A DNA stretch of 26,672 nucleotides from Akkermansiaceae bacterium UBA6138 (GTDB lineage: Bacteria; Verrucomicrobiota; Verrucomicrobiia; Verrucomicrobiales; DEV007). Made by a program: the position numbers and the translations under genes. The notes below the pieces were generated by a model that had not been told where the DNA came from, searched no databases, and was given only the letters and a program-made list of their open reading frames with translations. How positions within the stretch are numbered: the stretch's first letter is position 1; each line of letters starts with the position of its first letter. This document shows positions 8,868 to 16,284 of the stretch, piece by piece. Location: contig DIVG01000068.1 in assembly GCA_002422425.1 (NCBI GenBank), positions 4,079-30,750 on the forward strand. Direction: 5' to 3'.

Positions 8868-9763
8868 AAAACACGATCGCCATTATCACCGATGTGAATG
8901 ACCGGTTCCATTCCCTTCGCTACCTGGCACAGTTGATGATTCCGGAGTGGGAGAAAATGGGGCTTCGGGTCGTGACCGTCAATCCCGGAAGCCCTTTCGA
9001 ACCGGCGGACCTCGCGATTCTTCATCCTGATATTTCGACCGATTCTCCGGAAATCCTAGCACTCGCCGAAAAATATGAATTGGTAGTTAATGGCGCTGTT
9101 CACGACATTCGGAAGACTCACATCAGCGATCATCTCGTCTCAAGGGGGGACAGTTATGAAGGCCCGGTGATCGTGAAAACGAACGGTAACGCCGGGGGGC
9201 GGCATGACTTCAAGGCAACTGTCATGAAATCGAAAATCTTACGGAGATTCGATTCTCCGGTTTTAGAACGCCTGGCCTGGCCTGTCATCGGGAAAGTGGA
9301 TCAATTGCGCCCATGGGCGGATAGAACGGCGCTCAGTGCTTCGCAATATCGTATCTTCACGGATGCCGGGAAAGTTCCTCGCAAGGTCTGGAGCAATCCC
9401 CACTTCGTCGTTGAGAAATTCCTCTCTGAACGGGTTGGCTCGCTCTACAGCTGCCGCCACTGGTTGTTTTTTGGAAAGGAAGAAGTGGGTCGCCGCTCTC
9501 TTTCGACTTCACCGGTCGTAAAAGGCGGTGCGCAAATCGAACCTCTCGACGAGGCGGTTCCACCGACAATCAGGGATCTCCGCCGGAAACTGGGGTTTGA
9601 CTACGGGAAGTTTGACTACGGCATCGTGGATGGGGAGGCCATCCTCTACGATGCGAACCGGACCCCCGGCCTGAGCCGCCATGTCCATCTGCACCGGAGC
9701 ACCGCAACAACTCTGGCAGCGGGAATTCGTGAGTTCATCCCGAATCTGATTCCCCGCTTCTGA
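8864..9763 (+). CDS. ATP-grasp ligase-like protein C (paralogue of 10972-11814)
   Basis: A 299-residue ATP-grasp enzyme candidate, likely forming an amide or peptide bond through an acyl-phosphate. The frame is open from 8822, but the ATG at 8864 overlaps the methyltransferase stop (ATGA) and gives the best N-terminus. After an N-terminal alpha/beta domain come PVIVKTNGNAGG (101-112; nucleotide-binding Lys and glycine loop), FVVEKFLSE (181-189; adenine-contacting strand) and FDYGKFDYGIVDGEAI followed by LYDANRTPG (245-269), where D263-x-N265 matches the ATP-grasp metal-binding signature. The same motif order occurs in the minus-strand gene 10972-11814. Row 9061-9120 has only 26 of 60 G/C, unlike flanking genes. 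Substrates are unknown. It faces the minus-strand ligase operon with a 15-bp gap. Confidence 0.78.
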   Translation: MKNTIAIITDVNDRFHSLRYLAQLMIPEWEKMGLRVVTVNPGSPFEPADLAILHPDISTDSPEILALAEKYELVVNGAVHDIRKTHISDHLVSRGDSYEGPVIVKTNGNAGGRHDFKATVMKSKILRRFDSPVLERLAWPVIGKVDQLRPWADRTALSASQYRIFTDAGKVPRKVWSNPHFVVEKFLSERVGSLYSCRHWLFFGKEEVGRRSLSTSPVVKGGAQIEPLDEAVPPTIRDLRRKLGFDYGKFDYGIVDGEAILYDANRTPGLSRHVHLHRSTATTLAAGIREFIPNLIPRF

Positions 9764-9781
9764 ATCAGCGGTGGCGATTCA
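9761..9781. other. Short inverted repeat spanning both convergent stop codons
   Basis: TGAATC (9761-9766) and GATTCA (9776-9781) are exact reverse complements and contain the stop codons of the two converging ligase genes. The stem is only 6 bp and lacks T tracts, so any terminator function is weak or absent. Confidence 0.3.
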
Positions 9782-10975
9782 AAACACGGCGCTCAGTTCC
9801 GCTTCAACCCGCTCGATTCCCGCGACGCTATCGGAGACGAGCATTCCGTTGACGACGCAGAGCCCTCCGGAAGCCGCCGTCGCCTCGCAGAGCCGAAAGG
9901 GGACAAAGCAGCCGCGTCGGGCGAAGGGGGCGAGGCGATCAAGAATATCACGGAGGGGGCCGGGGACCATGATTCCCCAGGACTGCGAGACTGATCCTCC
10001 GATGCGCTGCGTCGCCGATTCATGGAGGAGGACGAGCACCGTGCTCGCGGCGACGCGGAAATTCAAGTCAAAGATATACGGCCTCCCCTCTCCGGTGACC
10101 CCGATATCGAATCCGGCCACGCCCAGAAAACCGAGTTCCCGGGCTCGCCCGGCGATCGTCAGGGCAAGATCCACAACCGCCGGAGGCGGGGGATCGGAGG
10201 AGTCCACGCGGCTTCCGCACTGTTGCCCCGGCTCACCAAAAAGCTGCATGGCCCCGCCGAGATAACGAAGACGGGACCCGGAGATGGCAAGACTCAGGCA
10301 CCAGCAATTTCGCAACGGCACCGCCTCTTCGACGCGAATCGCGGTCAGTCCCCCCGGACGAGAGGCGATGAGATCGGTCGCCATTGACGAGCGCAACCGG
10401 TGATCAGCACAAAACCGCACATCTTTTCCCCCACCTGACGCGCCTGCGCGACAGCCCTTGATGAAAACGCCGGATTCAGGCATGAAACCCCCTATCCCGG
10501 AGAGTTCATCGGGGGCGAAGAGTTCGTATCGGGGCAGGTAGACGGGGGCAACGAGTGCCTCGAGGTTGGCTTTGTCGTTGAGCCAGTTATAGAGCGGGAC
10601 AGGAATGAGAAGATCGGGGGACTCTCTTAACTCGCCGGGTGGTGGATAAAGAAACGCGATCCGATTCCCTCTTCCGGCAGCTTCAAGAGCGAGTGAAATA
10701 GATTCTTGCTCCGTCTCGTAGGTTTCGATCTGTGTCGGCAGGGAGAGCCCGCATTCGGCAAAAAACCGGAGCGCCGGGGGCGTCGCAACGCAGCAATGGC
10801 ATAGGATGGGCATTTCTCCCATGACGATAAAGGTGTTTCCCGTAAGGGTATCTACCCGAAACGGCTCGCTGACAATCACCTCCAAATTTTCCCAGGAAGT
10901 GCGGGGTGAAAAAACCGTATCGGGAGGAAAGAGCTCGTGAAAAACGGCGGACGGAATAAGGGGGTCGTTGTTCAT
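9779..10975 (-). CDS. ATP-grasp ligase B with an N-terminal pre-ATP-grasp domain
   Basis: A 398-residue protein with the organisation of larger ATP-grasp peptide ligases. It has an N-terminal alpha/beta pre-ATP-grasp region (about 35-160), ESGVFIKGCRAGASGGGKDV (residues 167-186; Lys plus glycine-rich loop), IRVEEAVPL (213-221), a strand with DGEP/GEPG-like turns (near 247), and GVAGFDIGV plus GRPYIFDLNFRVAAST (285-312), where D303-x-N305 provides metal ligands. The layout recalls PGM1-type peptide ligases of the pheganomycin/ketomemicin pathways, but this match is from memory of the family and is tentative. It is the last gene of a three-gene operon and overlaps the preceding ATP-grasp gene by 4 bp (ATGA). 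It could add an amino acid to the product of the Mur-like ligase. Confidence 0.75.
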   Translation of the reverse strand: MNNDPLIPSAVFHELFPPDTVFSPRTSWENLEVIVSEPFRVDTLTGNTFIVMGEMPILCHCCVATPPALRFFAECGLSLPTQIETYETEQESISLALEAAGRGNRIAFLYPPPGELRESPDLLIPVPLYNWLNDKANLEALVAPVYLPRYELFAPDELSGIGGFMPESGVFIKGCRAGASGGGKDVRFCADHRLRSSMATDLIASRPGGLTAIRVEEAVPLRNCWCLSLAISGSRLRYLGGAMQLFGEPGQQCGSRVDSSDPPPPAVVDLALTIAGRARELGFLGVAGFDIGVTGEGRPYIFDLNFRVAASTVLVLLHESATQRIGGSVSQSWGIMVPGPLRDILDRLAPFARRGCFVPFRLCEATAASGGLCVVNGMLVSDSVAGIERVEAELSAVF

Positions 10976-11814
10976 TCCGTGCTTTCCAAATAATCCGCGA
11001 GGCCGGAGGCAAGGTGCCGGACATTGCGACCGGGACTGCGTGATGTCGAGACCAGGGTCGGCGTTTTGTTGACATCCAGGAGGATGGCTTCGCCATCGAC
11101 AAGAACGTAGTCGAATTTGCCAAAGTCCACTCCCAACTCCGCGCGGGCCTGGCGCAGTGAATCCGGCACGCTGTCAATATAGTCGTAACGAAGCACTCGT
11201 CCGGCCTTGATGACTGGCTGATTTCCGACGAGACGAACCCCGTATTCCCGGTTGCCAAAAAAGCACCAGACCCGCAACACATAATCAGGCCCGTCCTTTT
11301 CCGGTCGGAATTGTTCCACAACGAGGTCGTCACGCCGCCAGACCCAGTCAGGAACCTCTCCGAGATGATCAAGAACAGGGTAGCCCCCCCAGGGGATCTC
11401 GCGTGTCATCCGCCAGGAAAAGACGGAATTGAAACGCCTCCGAATCCGTTTCCAATGGAAGATTGATCGGTCGGAGCGCTCGGGACCGCCGCCGGCATTT
11501 GCATCGGTCTTGATCATCACGGCACCGGCGTAATCGGATTCCGGACCGAGGAGATGCTTACTGATCCTCCGTTTTGAAATATCGAGGACAGATTGATTGA
11601 GGATGGGTCTTCCCAGGGGGGTTTTCGGGAGCAAGTCGGAAGACACCTCGGTTCGGTCCACGTGCAGGATACCGAGATCGGCTTCGAGCCTATCCGCCGC
11701 CCCCACCGTGATCCGGTGCCCTTCTTCCCCCCATAACCCGACAAGATGGGCGAGCAGGTGGTTGCGCCTGAGCCCTTCCCGGGGGGCGGTGATGATTTGA
11801 AGGTGGAACTTCAT
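10972..11814 (-). CDS. ATP-grasp ligase-like protein A (paralogue of 8864-9763)
   Basis: A 280-residue ATP-grasp candidate. The motifs, in order, are ADLGILHVDRTEV (45-57), ILNQSVLDISKRRISKHLL (71-89), AVMIKTDANAGGGPE (98-112; ATP-binding Lys102), LVVEQFRPE (164-172), RVWCFFGNREYG (181-192) and FGKFDYVLVDGEAILLDVNK (231-250), followed by TPTLV, with D247-x-N249 as metal ligands. Nearly every block has a counterpart in the plus-strand protein 8864-9763 (NG..HDIRKTHISDHL, VIVKTNGNAGG, FDYG..VDGEAILYDANRTP), so the two are duplicates of one ancestor. The start overlaps the Mur-ligase stop (TCAT at 11811-11814), as does its own stop with gene B, which shows translational coupling. Probable role: cytosolic amide-bond ligase; substrate unknown. 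Confidence 0.8.
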   Translation of the reverse strand: MKFHLQIITAPREGLRRNHLLAHLVGLWGEEGHRITVGAADRLEADLGILHVDRTEVSSDLLPKTPLGRPILNQSVLDISKRRISKHLLGPESDYAGAVMIKTDANAGGGPERSDRSIFHWKRIRRRFNSVFSWRMTREIPWGGYPVLDHLGEVPDWVWRRDDLVVEQFRPEKDGPDYVLRVWCFFGNREYGVRLVGNQPVIKAGRVLRYDYIDSVPDSLRQARAELGVDFGKFDYVLVDGEAILLDVNKTPTLVSTSRSPGRNVRHLASGLADYLESTE

Positions 11815-13193
11815 TCCTCGCTTTTTGGCGGAGCGACGAACGGTGCGAGCTTTCCCCCGATCTCTATCGCGTTATTAGTAGCCGAAAGTAGCTGTTCATG
11901 ACCGTTCTCATCTCGGGCTGCTTTTTCAAGACATTTAACCGATTCGTCGAGGCCTTCCCCGAGGATGGCTATAAGCCCGCCGGGAGCACACCCCGCAAAG
12001 GCGGATTGAATGGCGTCGCAAAGAGAGTGATGAGTTGAGACAAGTTCGGGCGCAACCCCGGCCCTGAGCAGTTCGTGCCTGATTTCATCAACCGCCCAGC
12101 CGGGGGCCTTGACCCTGATGTAGCGATCCACCAGGAAGACCAGATAACGGTCAAATTGGCCGGCAAGTTCCCGGGCAATGAGCGCGAAATGGTCTTCGGC
12201 ACGATTGTCAGGGGCCGTGACAAGACAGAGGCGCAGCCCCGGGACCGCGATCGCCGCGATCGCCGGAAGGGTAGTCTGAAGACTGATTGGATTTGAGGCA
12301 AAATTAACAACGACCGAGCGTCCTCTGCACCTGAGAACCGTGAAGCGTCCCGGATTATCAACGGCGTCGAGCCGGAAGCGGGAAAGCCCCCTGGCGATCG
12401 CCTCAAGAGAAAGGCCCATACCAAGAGCAAGTCCCGCCGCCGCGAGAGCATTCGAAATATTGAAACGCAACAATCCACCCATCGCAGACGGCATCGCGGC
12501 AACCGGGAGAATCTCACGGAGTTGCCCCCCTTCCCGAAGGATTAGCCTTTCCGAATCGCCGCTTCCATCAACACAAACGGCCCGCCCCCCGAGGGAACAA
12601 TGATTGTGCACGAAAAGGTTATCAGGTTCACATGAATACAAAATCCTTCTTTCCAGAGGGTAGTCGCGCGCAATTCGCCGACAGTGGGGATCGTCGGCAT
12701 TGAGCACGACCGCTTTCCGGGCCGCGTCAGTGACTCGCTTTTTATGAGCCGTCATATCCTCCTGCGAATGAATCCCTCGGTCGCCGAGATGCTCCAGCCC
12801 GATATTAGTCATTACTGCGGCATCGACGTGCCGGAGATAAAGCCCGTGAGTGAGGAGTCCGCCCCGAGCCGTTTCGAGCGCGGCGGCGGTGACGCGGGTG
12901 TCTGTCATCACCCATCCCGCCCCCTTGAATCCGGATGAGTCCCCGCGCCAAACCTGCCGCCCTCCGAGGTAGACGCCCTCGGTGTTGGCTTTTCCGACAA
13001 AATGTCCCGCCTCCTCCAAAATGCGGGCCAGCATATTAGTTGTTGTTGTCTTCCCATTCGATCCGGTGATCAGGGCGGTGACCACCTTGCGGCGGGTGAA
13101 GAATCGGTAGATCCCGATGCGGAATCCACGAAGGCGAAGCCACCAGCCCGGGATACGTTCGCCGGAATGGGGAGTAAAAAGAGTGACTGACAT
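11811..13193 (-). CDS. Stand-alone Mur ligase resembling the C-terminal half of cyanophycin synthetase
   Basis: A 460-residue ATP-dependent amide ligase of the Mur family. The P-loop is LITGSNGKTTTT (41-52). The block KANTEGVYLGGR (68-79) and then RGDSSG, followed by AAALETARGGLLTHGL (103-118) and VMTNIGLEHLG (127-137), is characteristic of cyanophycin synthetase (CphA). The central domain continues with VVLNADDPHC (162-171) and NISNALAAAG (245-254). The C-terminal domain starts at NPGRF (280-284), with VNFASNP (296-302) replacing the usual DYAHNP, and TAPDNRAEDH (326-335). CphA has an ATP-grasp domain fused in front of this module; here that part is missing, and the next two genes encode ATP-grasp proteins instead. 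The N-terminal 35 residues are Trp/Arg-rich and may touch the membrane. First gene of a three-gene coupled operon. Confidence 0.85.
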   Translation of the reverse strand: MSVTLFTPHSGERIPGWWLRLRGFRIGIYRFFTRRKVVTALITGSNGKTTTTNMLARILEEAGHFVGKANTEGVYLGGRQVWRGDSSGFKGAGWVMTDTRVTAAALETARGGLLTHGLYLRHVDAAVMTNIGLEHLGDRGIHSQEDMTAHKKRVTDAARKAVVLNADDPHCRRIARDYPLERRILYSCEPDNLFVHNHCSLGGRAVCVDGSGDSERLILREGGQLREILPVAAMPSAMGGLLRFNISNALAAAGLALGMGLSLEAIARGLSRFRLDAVDNPGRFTVLRCRGRSVVVNFASNPISLQTTLPAIAAIAVPGLRLCLVTAPDNRAEDHFALIARELAGQFDRYLVFLVDRYIRVKAPGWAVDEIRHELLRAGVAPELVSTHHSLCDAIQSAFAGCAPGGLIAILGEGLDESVKCLEKAARDENGHEQLLSATNNAIEIGGKLAPFVAPPKSEE

Positions 13194-13221
13194 AGGCGGG
13201 GGACCTTGCGTAAACGGTCAC

Positions 13222-13250
13222 TCGATAAACCGGTGGAAGCGCAAGTTCAA
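13222..13250 (-). promoter_or_regulatory. Possible promoter of the Mur ligase / ATP-grasp operon
   Basis: On the minus strand, TTGAAC (13245-13250) and TATCGA (13222-13227) are separated by exactly 17 bp and lie about 29 bp before the Mur ligase start. Spacing is ideal, but both boxes match the sigma-70 consensus only partly. Confidence 0.25.
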
Positions 13251-13309
13251 GGGGCCGCCGTGCGATTCGGGAAACTGAAATGCAATCCTCAACCTCCCCT
13301 TGTCACCCC

Positions 13310-14794
13310 TCACCGAAACCGCTTCCACAACCTCACCAGCCCCAGGGTATCGTGGTGGCAGTAGGCTAAAAGCTCGTCTTCAAGCGCCGCCTTTCGCTCC
13401 GGTGTCGTCGCGGGGTGAATCGCTTCTTTGTAGGCCTCGACGGCCATGGCACCGTCGGCGACGCCATTAAGTTGCTCGTAGGAGAGTTCGGGAGAGATGG
13501 CCGGCAGGATCGCTTTCAACCCCCAGCGACCGTGCTGGGCCGGATCATAAAAACGTGCCCTGGCAATGGGAAGGAGATCGATGAGCCGCTCGACGAGAGC
13601 CAGGAGAGCGGAACGATGCTCCGGAAAACGGGCCGCGAGGGAATGGATGACGGCTTTTTCAAAGGTGGCATTATAGACGAAGATGGTACCGGACGAGCCG
13701 ACTTCGGCGAGGAGAGCCTTCGCGAGTCGGGCGGCGGGATCTTTGCCACTGAGGTCGAGAAAAGGTTTGTGCGTGAGCGTGCCGTCTTCTTCGAACTTGT
13801 GGAGACTGAATTGGAAAGGAATCTGTTCGTAGGGTTTGCGCCCCTTCCAGATGGGAACCGCGAACATGACCGATTCGAAGTCGAGGAAGCGGGCCGGAAA
13901 CGTGAATTTTCCGAGGTCGGCGTTGGCACCATCCACATCGAGCCAGGCCCTCCCGCTGCGGGTGACATCGCGCACCCGCAACTGCATGGCGGTGAGAAAT
14001 TCGTCGGGAACATCACGCAGATCACGGATTCCGAGCGCCTCGACGGCGGCGCGGCGGCGGCCGGTAAAATTCGGCAGAGAACTGAGCGGATACTCCACCT
14101 CCACTGCCTCCTCGACGCCGCGGCAATGCCCGGTGAAGGGACAAACAAAAGGCATCGCACAATGCTCTCCCATCGGGATTTCGGGCTCGCTCTCACCTGC
14201 CGCAACCTCCTGCGCCCCGTTCAGCCACGAAGCGACTTCGGCGCGACGGCGGCCGGTCTCTTCGGTGAAATCGACTTCCCGCAGCAGTCCTCGATAGTCC
14301 CCCTCCCCTTCGTAAACAAAGCTGCTGTCGACGTGGGCGATGGCGACAGAAGACAGCGGGATTCCCGCCCCCCCGGCCACGTAGGCCTGTATCGCAATAT
14401 CGTCCCGGTAATAGTCTTTCACTCCCGAAGCGGACTTGACTTCAATCATACGCCATCGCACCTGCCCGCCGGAGTCGTCAGGGACCATCACATCGGCAAA
14501 AGCGAGTGCGCCGGGCATACGCAGGCCCGCCTCGAAGACCGGGCCGCGACCTTCGCGCAGAAGAACCTCGCTTTGTGCAAAGACCTCATCATAACCGAGT
14601 TCATCGAGGTCGAGAAAAACACCGTTACCCTTCTCGTTATAGATGAGACGGGCCACTGCGCCGACCTCATTGCCGATCCGGTAGGCGGTCTCGGCCCCGG
14701 AGTCATCTTTTAATTCGGGCCGGTGGATCTCGAGCCAGAGGCGCTTCGGGCACTGGCGGTAGGCAAGCATTTTGGATTTGGAAAGTGATCGCAT
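13310..14794 (-). CDS. DUF2779-type protein: Cas4-like Fe-S PD-(D/E)XK nuclease fused to DEDD exonuclease
   Basis: A 494-residue two-domain nuclease candidate. The N-terminal half starts SKSKMLAYRQCPKRLW (5-20), has FADVMV (99-104) and MIEVKSASG (116-124; the D...ExK active-site pattern), and contains Cys15, Cys212, Cys218 and Cys224, the four-cysteine arrangement that holds a 4Fe-4S cluster in Cas4 and AddB nucleases. The C-terminal half has FLDFES (303-308; first acids of a DEDD 3'-5' exonuclease), FVYNATFEKAVI, and YCHHDTLGL near the end (third motif). No CRISPR array or cas gene is nearby. Family members are uncharacterised; DNA or RNA processing is an inference. It begins 15 bp after the upstream oxidase gene and ends 116 bp before the Mur-ligase start. 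Confidence 0.8.
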   Translation of the reverse strand: MRSLSKSKMLAYRQCPKRLWLEIHRPELKDDSGAETAYRIGNEVGAVARLIYNEKGNGVFLDLDELGYDEVFAQSEVLLREGRGPVFEAGLRMPGALAFADVMVPDDSGGQVRWRMIEVKSASGVKDYYRDDIAIQAYVAGGAGIPLSSVAIAHVDSSFVYEGEGDYRGLLREVDFTEETGRRRAEVASWLNGAQEVAAGESEPEIPMGEHCAMPFVCPFTGHCRGVEEAVEVEYPLSSLPNFTGRRRAAVEALGIRDLRDVPDEFLTAMQLRVRDVTRSGRAWLDVDGANADLGKFTFPARFLDFESVMFAVPIWKGRKPYEQIPFQFSLHKFEEDGTLTHKPFLDLSGKDPAARLAKALLAEVGSSGTIFVYNATFEKAVIHSLAARFPEHRSALLALVERLIDLLPIARARFYDPAQHGRWGLKAILPAISPELSYEQLNGVADGAMAVEAYKEAIHPATTPERKAALEDELLAYCHHDTLGLVRLWKRFR

Positions 14795-14809
14795 GGCAAA
14801 AAGAACCCG

Positions 14810-15946
14810 TCAGGCAAAGCGGGAAAGACTGAGGAAGTCTATCTCAAGTTGACTCTTTCCGTCGACTAACAAATCACTGAGGATCTCGCCAAGGACACTC
14901 GCAAACTTGTAGCCGTGACCGGACAAACCCGCCGCGAAAACGACATGGCGATGAAAGGGATGGCGATCGATAACGAAGTGTTCGTCTGGACTCATCGTGT
15001 AAAGACAAGTCTTTTCCTTCAGCAGCGTTCCTCCGAACGCGGGAAACCACTCTGCCGCAAAAGCGCGCACCTTAGCCAGATCTACCGCGTCGGGAGCACG
15101 ATCGACGAGCGAGGGATCGGCCACGATTTCACCACCTGTGTGACAGGCAATTTTCACTCCCTCTCCCGCAGCCAGTTCCGGAAATCCGTAAAACTGCCCT
15201 CCGGGCCTGTCGTAAAAGAAACAGGGGCAGCCCGCCTCGAGGAGGTGCTGTCCGGACGTCACCTCCATCCAGAAAAGAGGTTTTCGCCTCACCACCATGG
15301 GAACCCCGAGATCGCCGAGCAACTGCGGCGCCCAGGCTCCGCCGGTGATAACGAGGGCTCCGGCGTGGTAAGTGCCCCCGCTCGTGCGCAGCTCGACCCC
15401 GTCGCCCGAGGCGCGCCACCCGTGCACCGTCACACCGGTGTGGAGATCCGCCCCGGCTTTTTGCGCCGCGTCGAGACAGGCGAGGACACATTCCTCAACA
15501 CGAAGAAAACCGGCATCCTGCTCGAAGACGGCGGCGGAGCCGGGCGGCACGCCATACTGAGGGAAAGCCCGGCTCACTTCCTCCGCGTCAGGCGTTTCAA
15601 CGGAGAGTCCGTGCCTCCGCACACTATCGAGCACGCCGGAGATAATAGTCCCGTCAGGCGGTCCGACCTGAAGCAGTCCACAGCGCTCGAAGAGATCGCT
15701 ACGGCCGGCGCTCTCGCCGAGGGTGTCCCAGAGGCGGTAGGCACGCTCGAGCAGGGGAACGTAATCCGGATGCTCGAAGTAGGCCTTGCGAATGAGGCGC
15801 GACTGCCCGTGCGAACTGCCGTAGCCGTGCGCAGGCGGGTACTGGTCGAGCCCGGTCACCCGAAGCCCGCGCGAGGCCAGTTGCCAAAGCACGGCGCTAC
15901 CAACCCCGCCGGTTCCCAGGACGATCACATCCGACCCTTTATGCAT
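14810..15946 (-). CDS. Monomeric sarcosine oxidase / N-methyl amino acid oxidase-like flavoenzyme
   Basis: An FAD-dependent amine oxidase of 378 residues, the usual length for monomeric sarcosine oxidase and N-methyltryptophan oxidase. The frame is open to 16024, but the ATG at 15946 puts the dinucleotide-binding strand VIVLGTGGVGSAVLWQLASRG-type motif at residues 8-27, as in the family. GYGSSHGQSRLIRKAYFEH (41-59) is the conserved flavin/substrate loop. ETSGQHLL-like and GFPE (254-257) strands follow. EKTCLYTMSPDEHFVID (311-327) carries Cys314, the expected covalent attachment point for FAD, and GLSGHGYKFASVLGE (340-354) is the C-terminal flavin motif. It would oxidise a secondary amine such as an N-methyl amino acid, releasing peroxide. 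It is followed at 15 bp by the nuclease gene. Substrate assignment is uncertain. Confidence 0.85.
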   Translation of the reverse strand: MHKGSDVIVLGTGGVGSAVLWQLASRGLRVTGLDQYPPAHGYGSSHGQSRLIRKAYFEHPDYVPLLERAYRLWDTLGESAGRSDLFERCGLLQVGPPDGTIISGVLDSVRRHGLSVETPDAEEVSRAFPQYGVPPGSAAVFEQDAGFLRVEECVLACLDAAQKAGADLHTGVTVHGWRASGDGVELRTSGGTYHAGALVITGGAWAPQLLGDLGVPMVVRRKPLFWMEVTSGQHLLEAGCPCFFYDRPGGQFYGFPELAAGEGVKIACHTGGEIVADPSLVDRAPDAVDLAKVRAFAAEWFPAFGGTLLKEKTCLYTMSPDEHFVIDRHPFHRHVVFAAGLSGHGYKFASVLGEILSDLLVDGKSQLEIDFLSLSRFA

Positions 15947-16284
15947 GAAAGAATGTGAAGAAATCCGCGACGGCGGCAAGCGGGATTCGGGCGGCCCGGC
16001 GCCAATACAATCCGCTTTTCCCATGATCCCAATATGCCGCTTTCGCTGGAAGAAGAGCGTCCATGAAAAAGAACACCGTGAAGGCCGTCACATGATCATT
16101 CCGGTCGGTCCCGAAAACACTTTTGCAGGAACGCGACCGCCTCGAAACGAGGGAAGGCGGAATCGCCCCTCAGGGCATCCTCCCGGTCCGCTTTGTGCGC
16201 ATGACAGGAGCACCCGACGACAAAGAAAAAGCCCCGCGAGATTTCTCCCGAGAGGCCTTTCGTAAGGATTTTCAACTCGTGATC
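15947..16284. other. 338-bp noncoding gap between helicase 3' end and oxidase 5' end
   Basis: It holds the helicase terminator (16225-16257) and the upstream region of the oxidase gene. A plus-strand frame at 15945-16265 is Arg/Pro-rich, has no recognisable domain and runs through the terminator, so it is not taken as a gene. No other structure was recognised. Confidence 0.5.
16225..16257 (-). terminator. Rho-independent terminator of the DEAD-box helicase gene
   Basis: Read on the minus strand, GGCCTCTCGGGAGAAATCTC continues to CGCGGGGC and folds into a GC-rich stem with one mismatch and some wobble pairing around a short GAAA-type loop, directly followed by a run of Ts (A run at 16226-16230 on the plus strand). 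It lies about 28 bp past the helicase stop. Confidence 0.65.

Noticed and set aside
13310..14794. Assigning the DUF2779-type nuclease as a CRISPR Cas4
   Set aside because: No repeats, Cas1 or Cas2 are present, and the protein has an additional DEDD domain absent from Cas4.
15945..16265. Plus-strand frame of 106 codons in the gap upstream of the oxidase
   Set aside because: Low-complexity Arg/Pro composition; it runs through the helicase terminator and has no domain.
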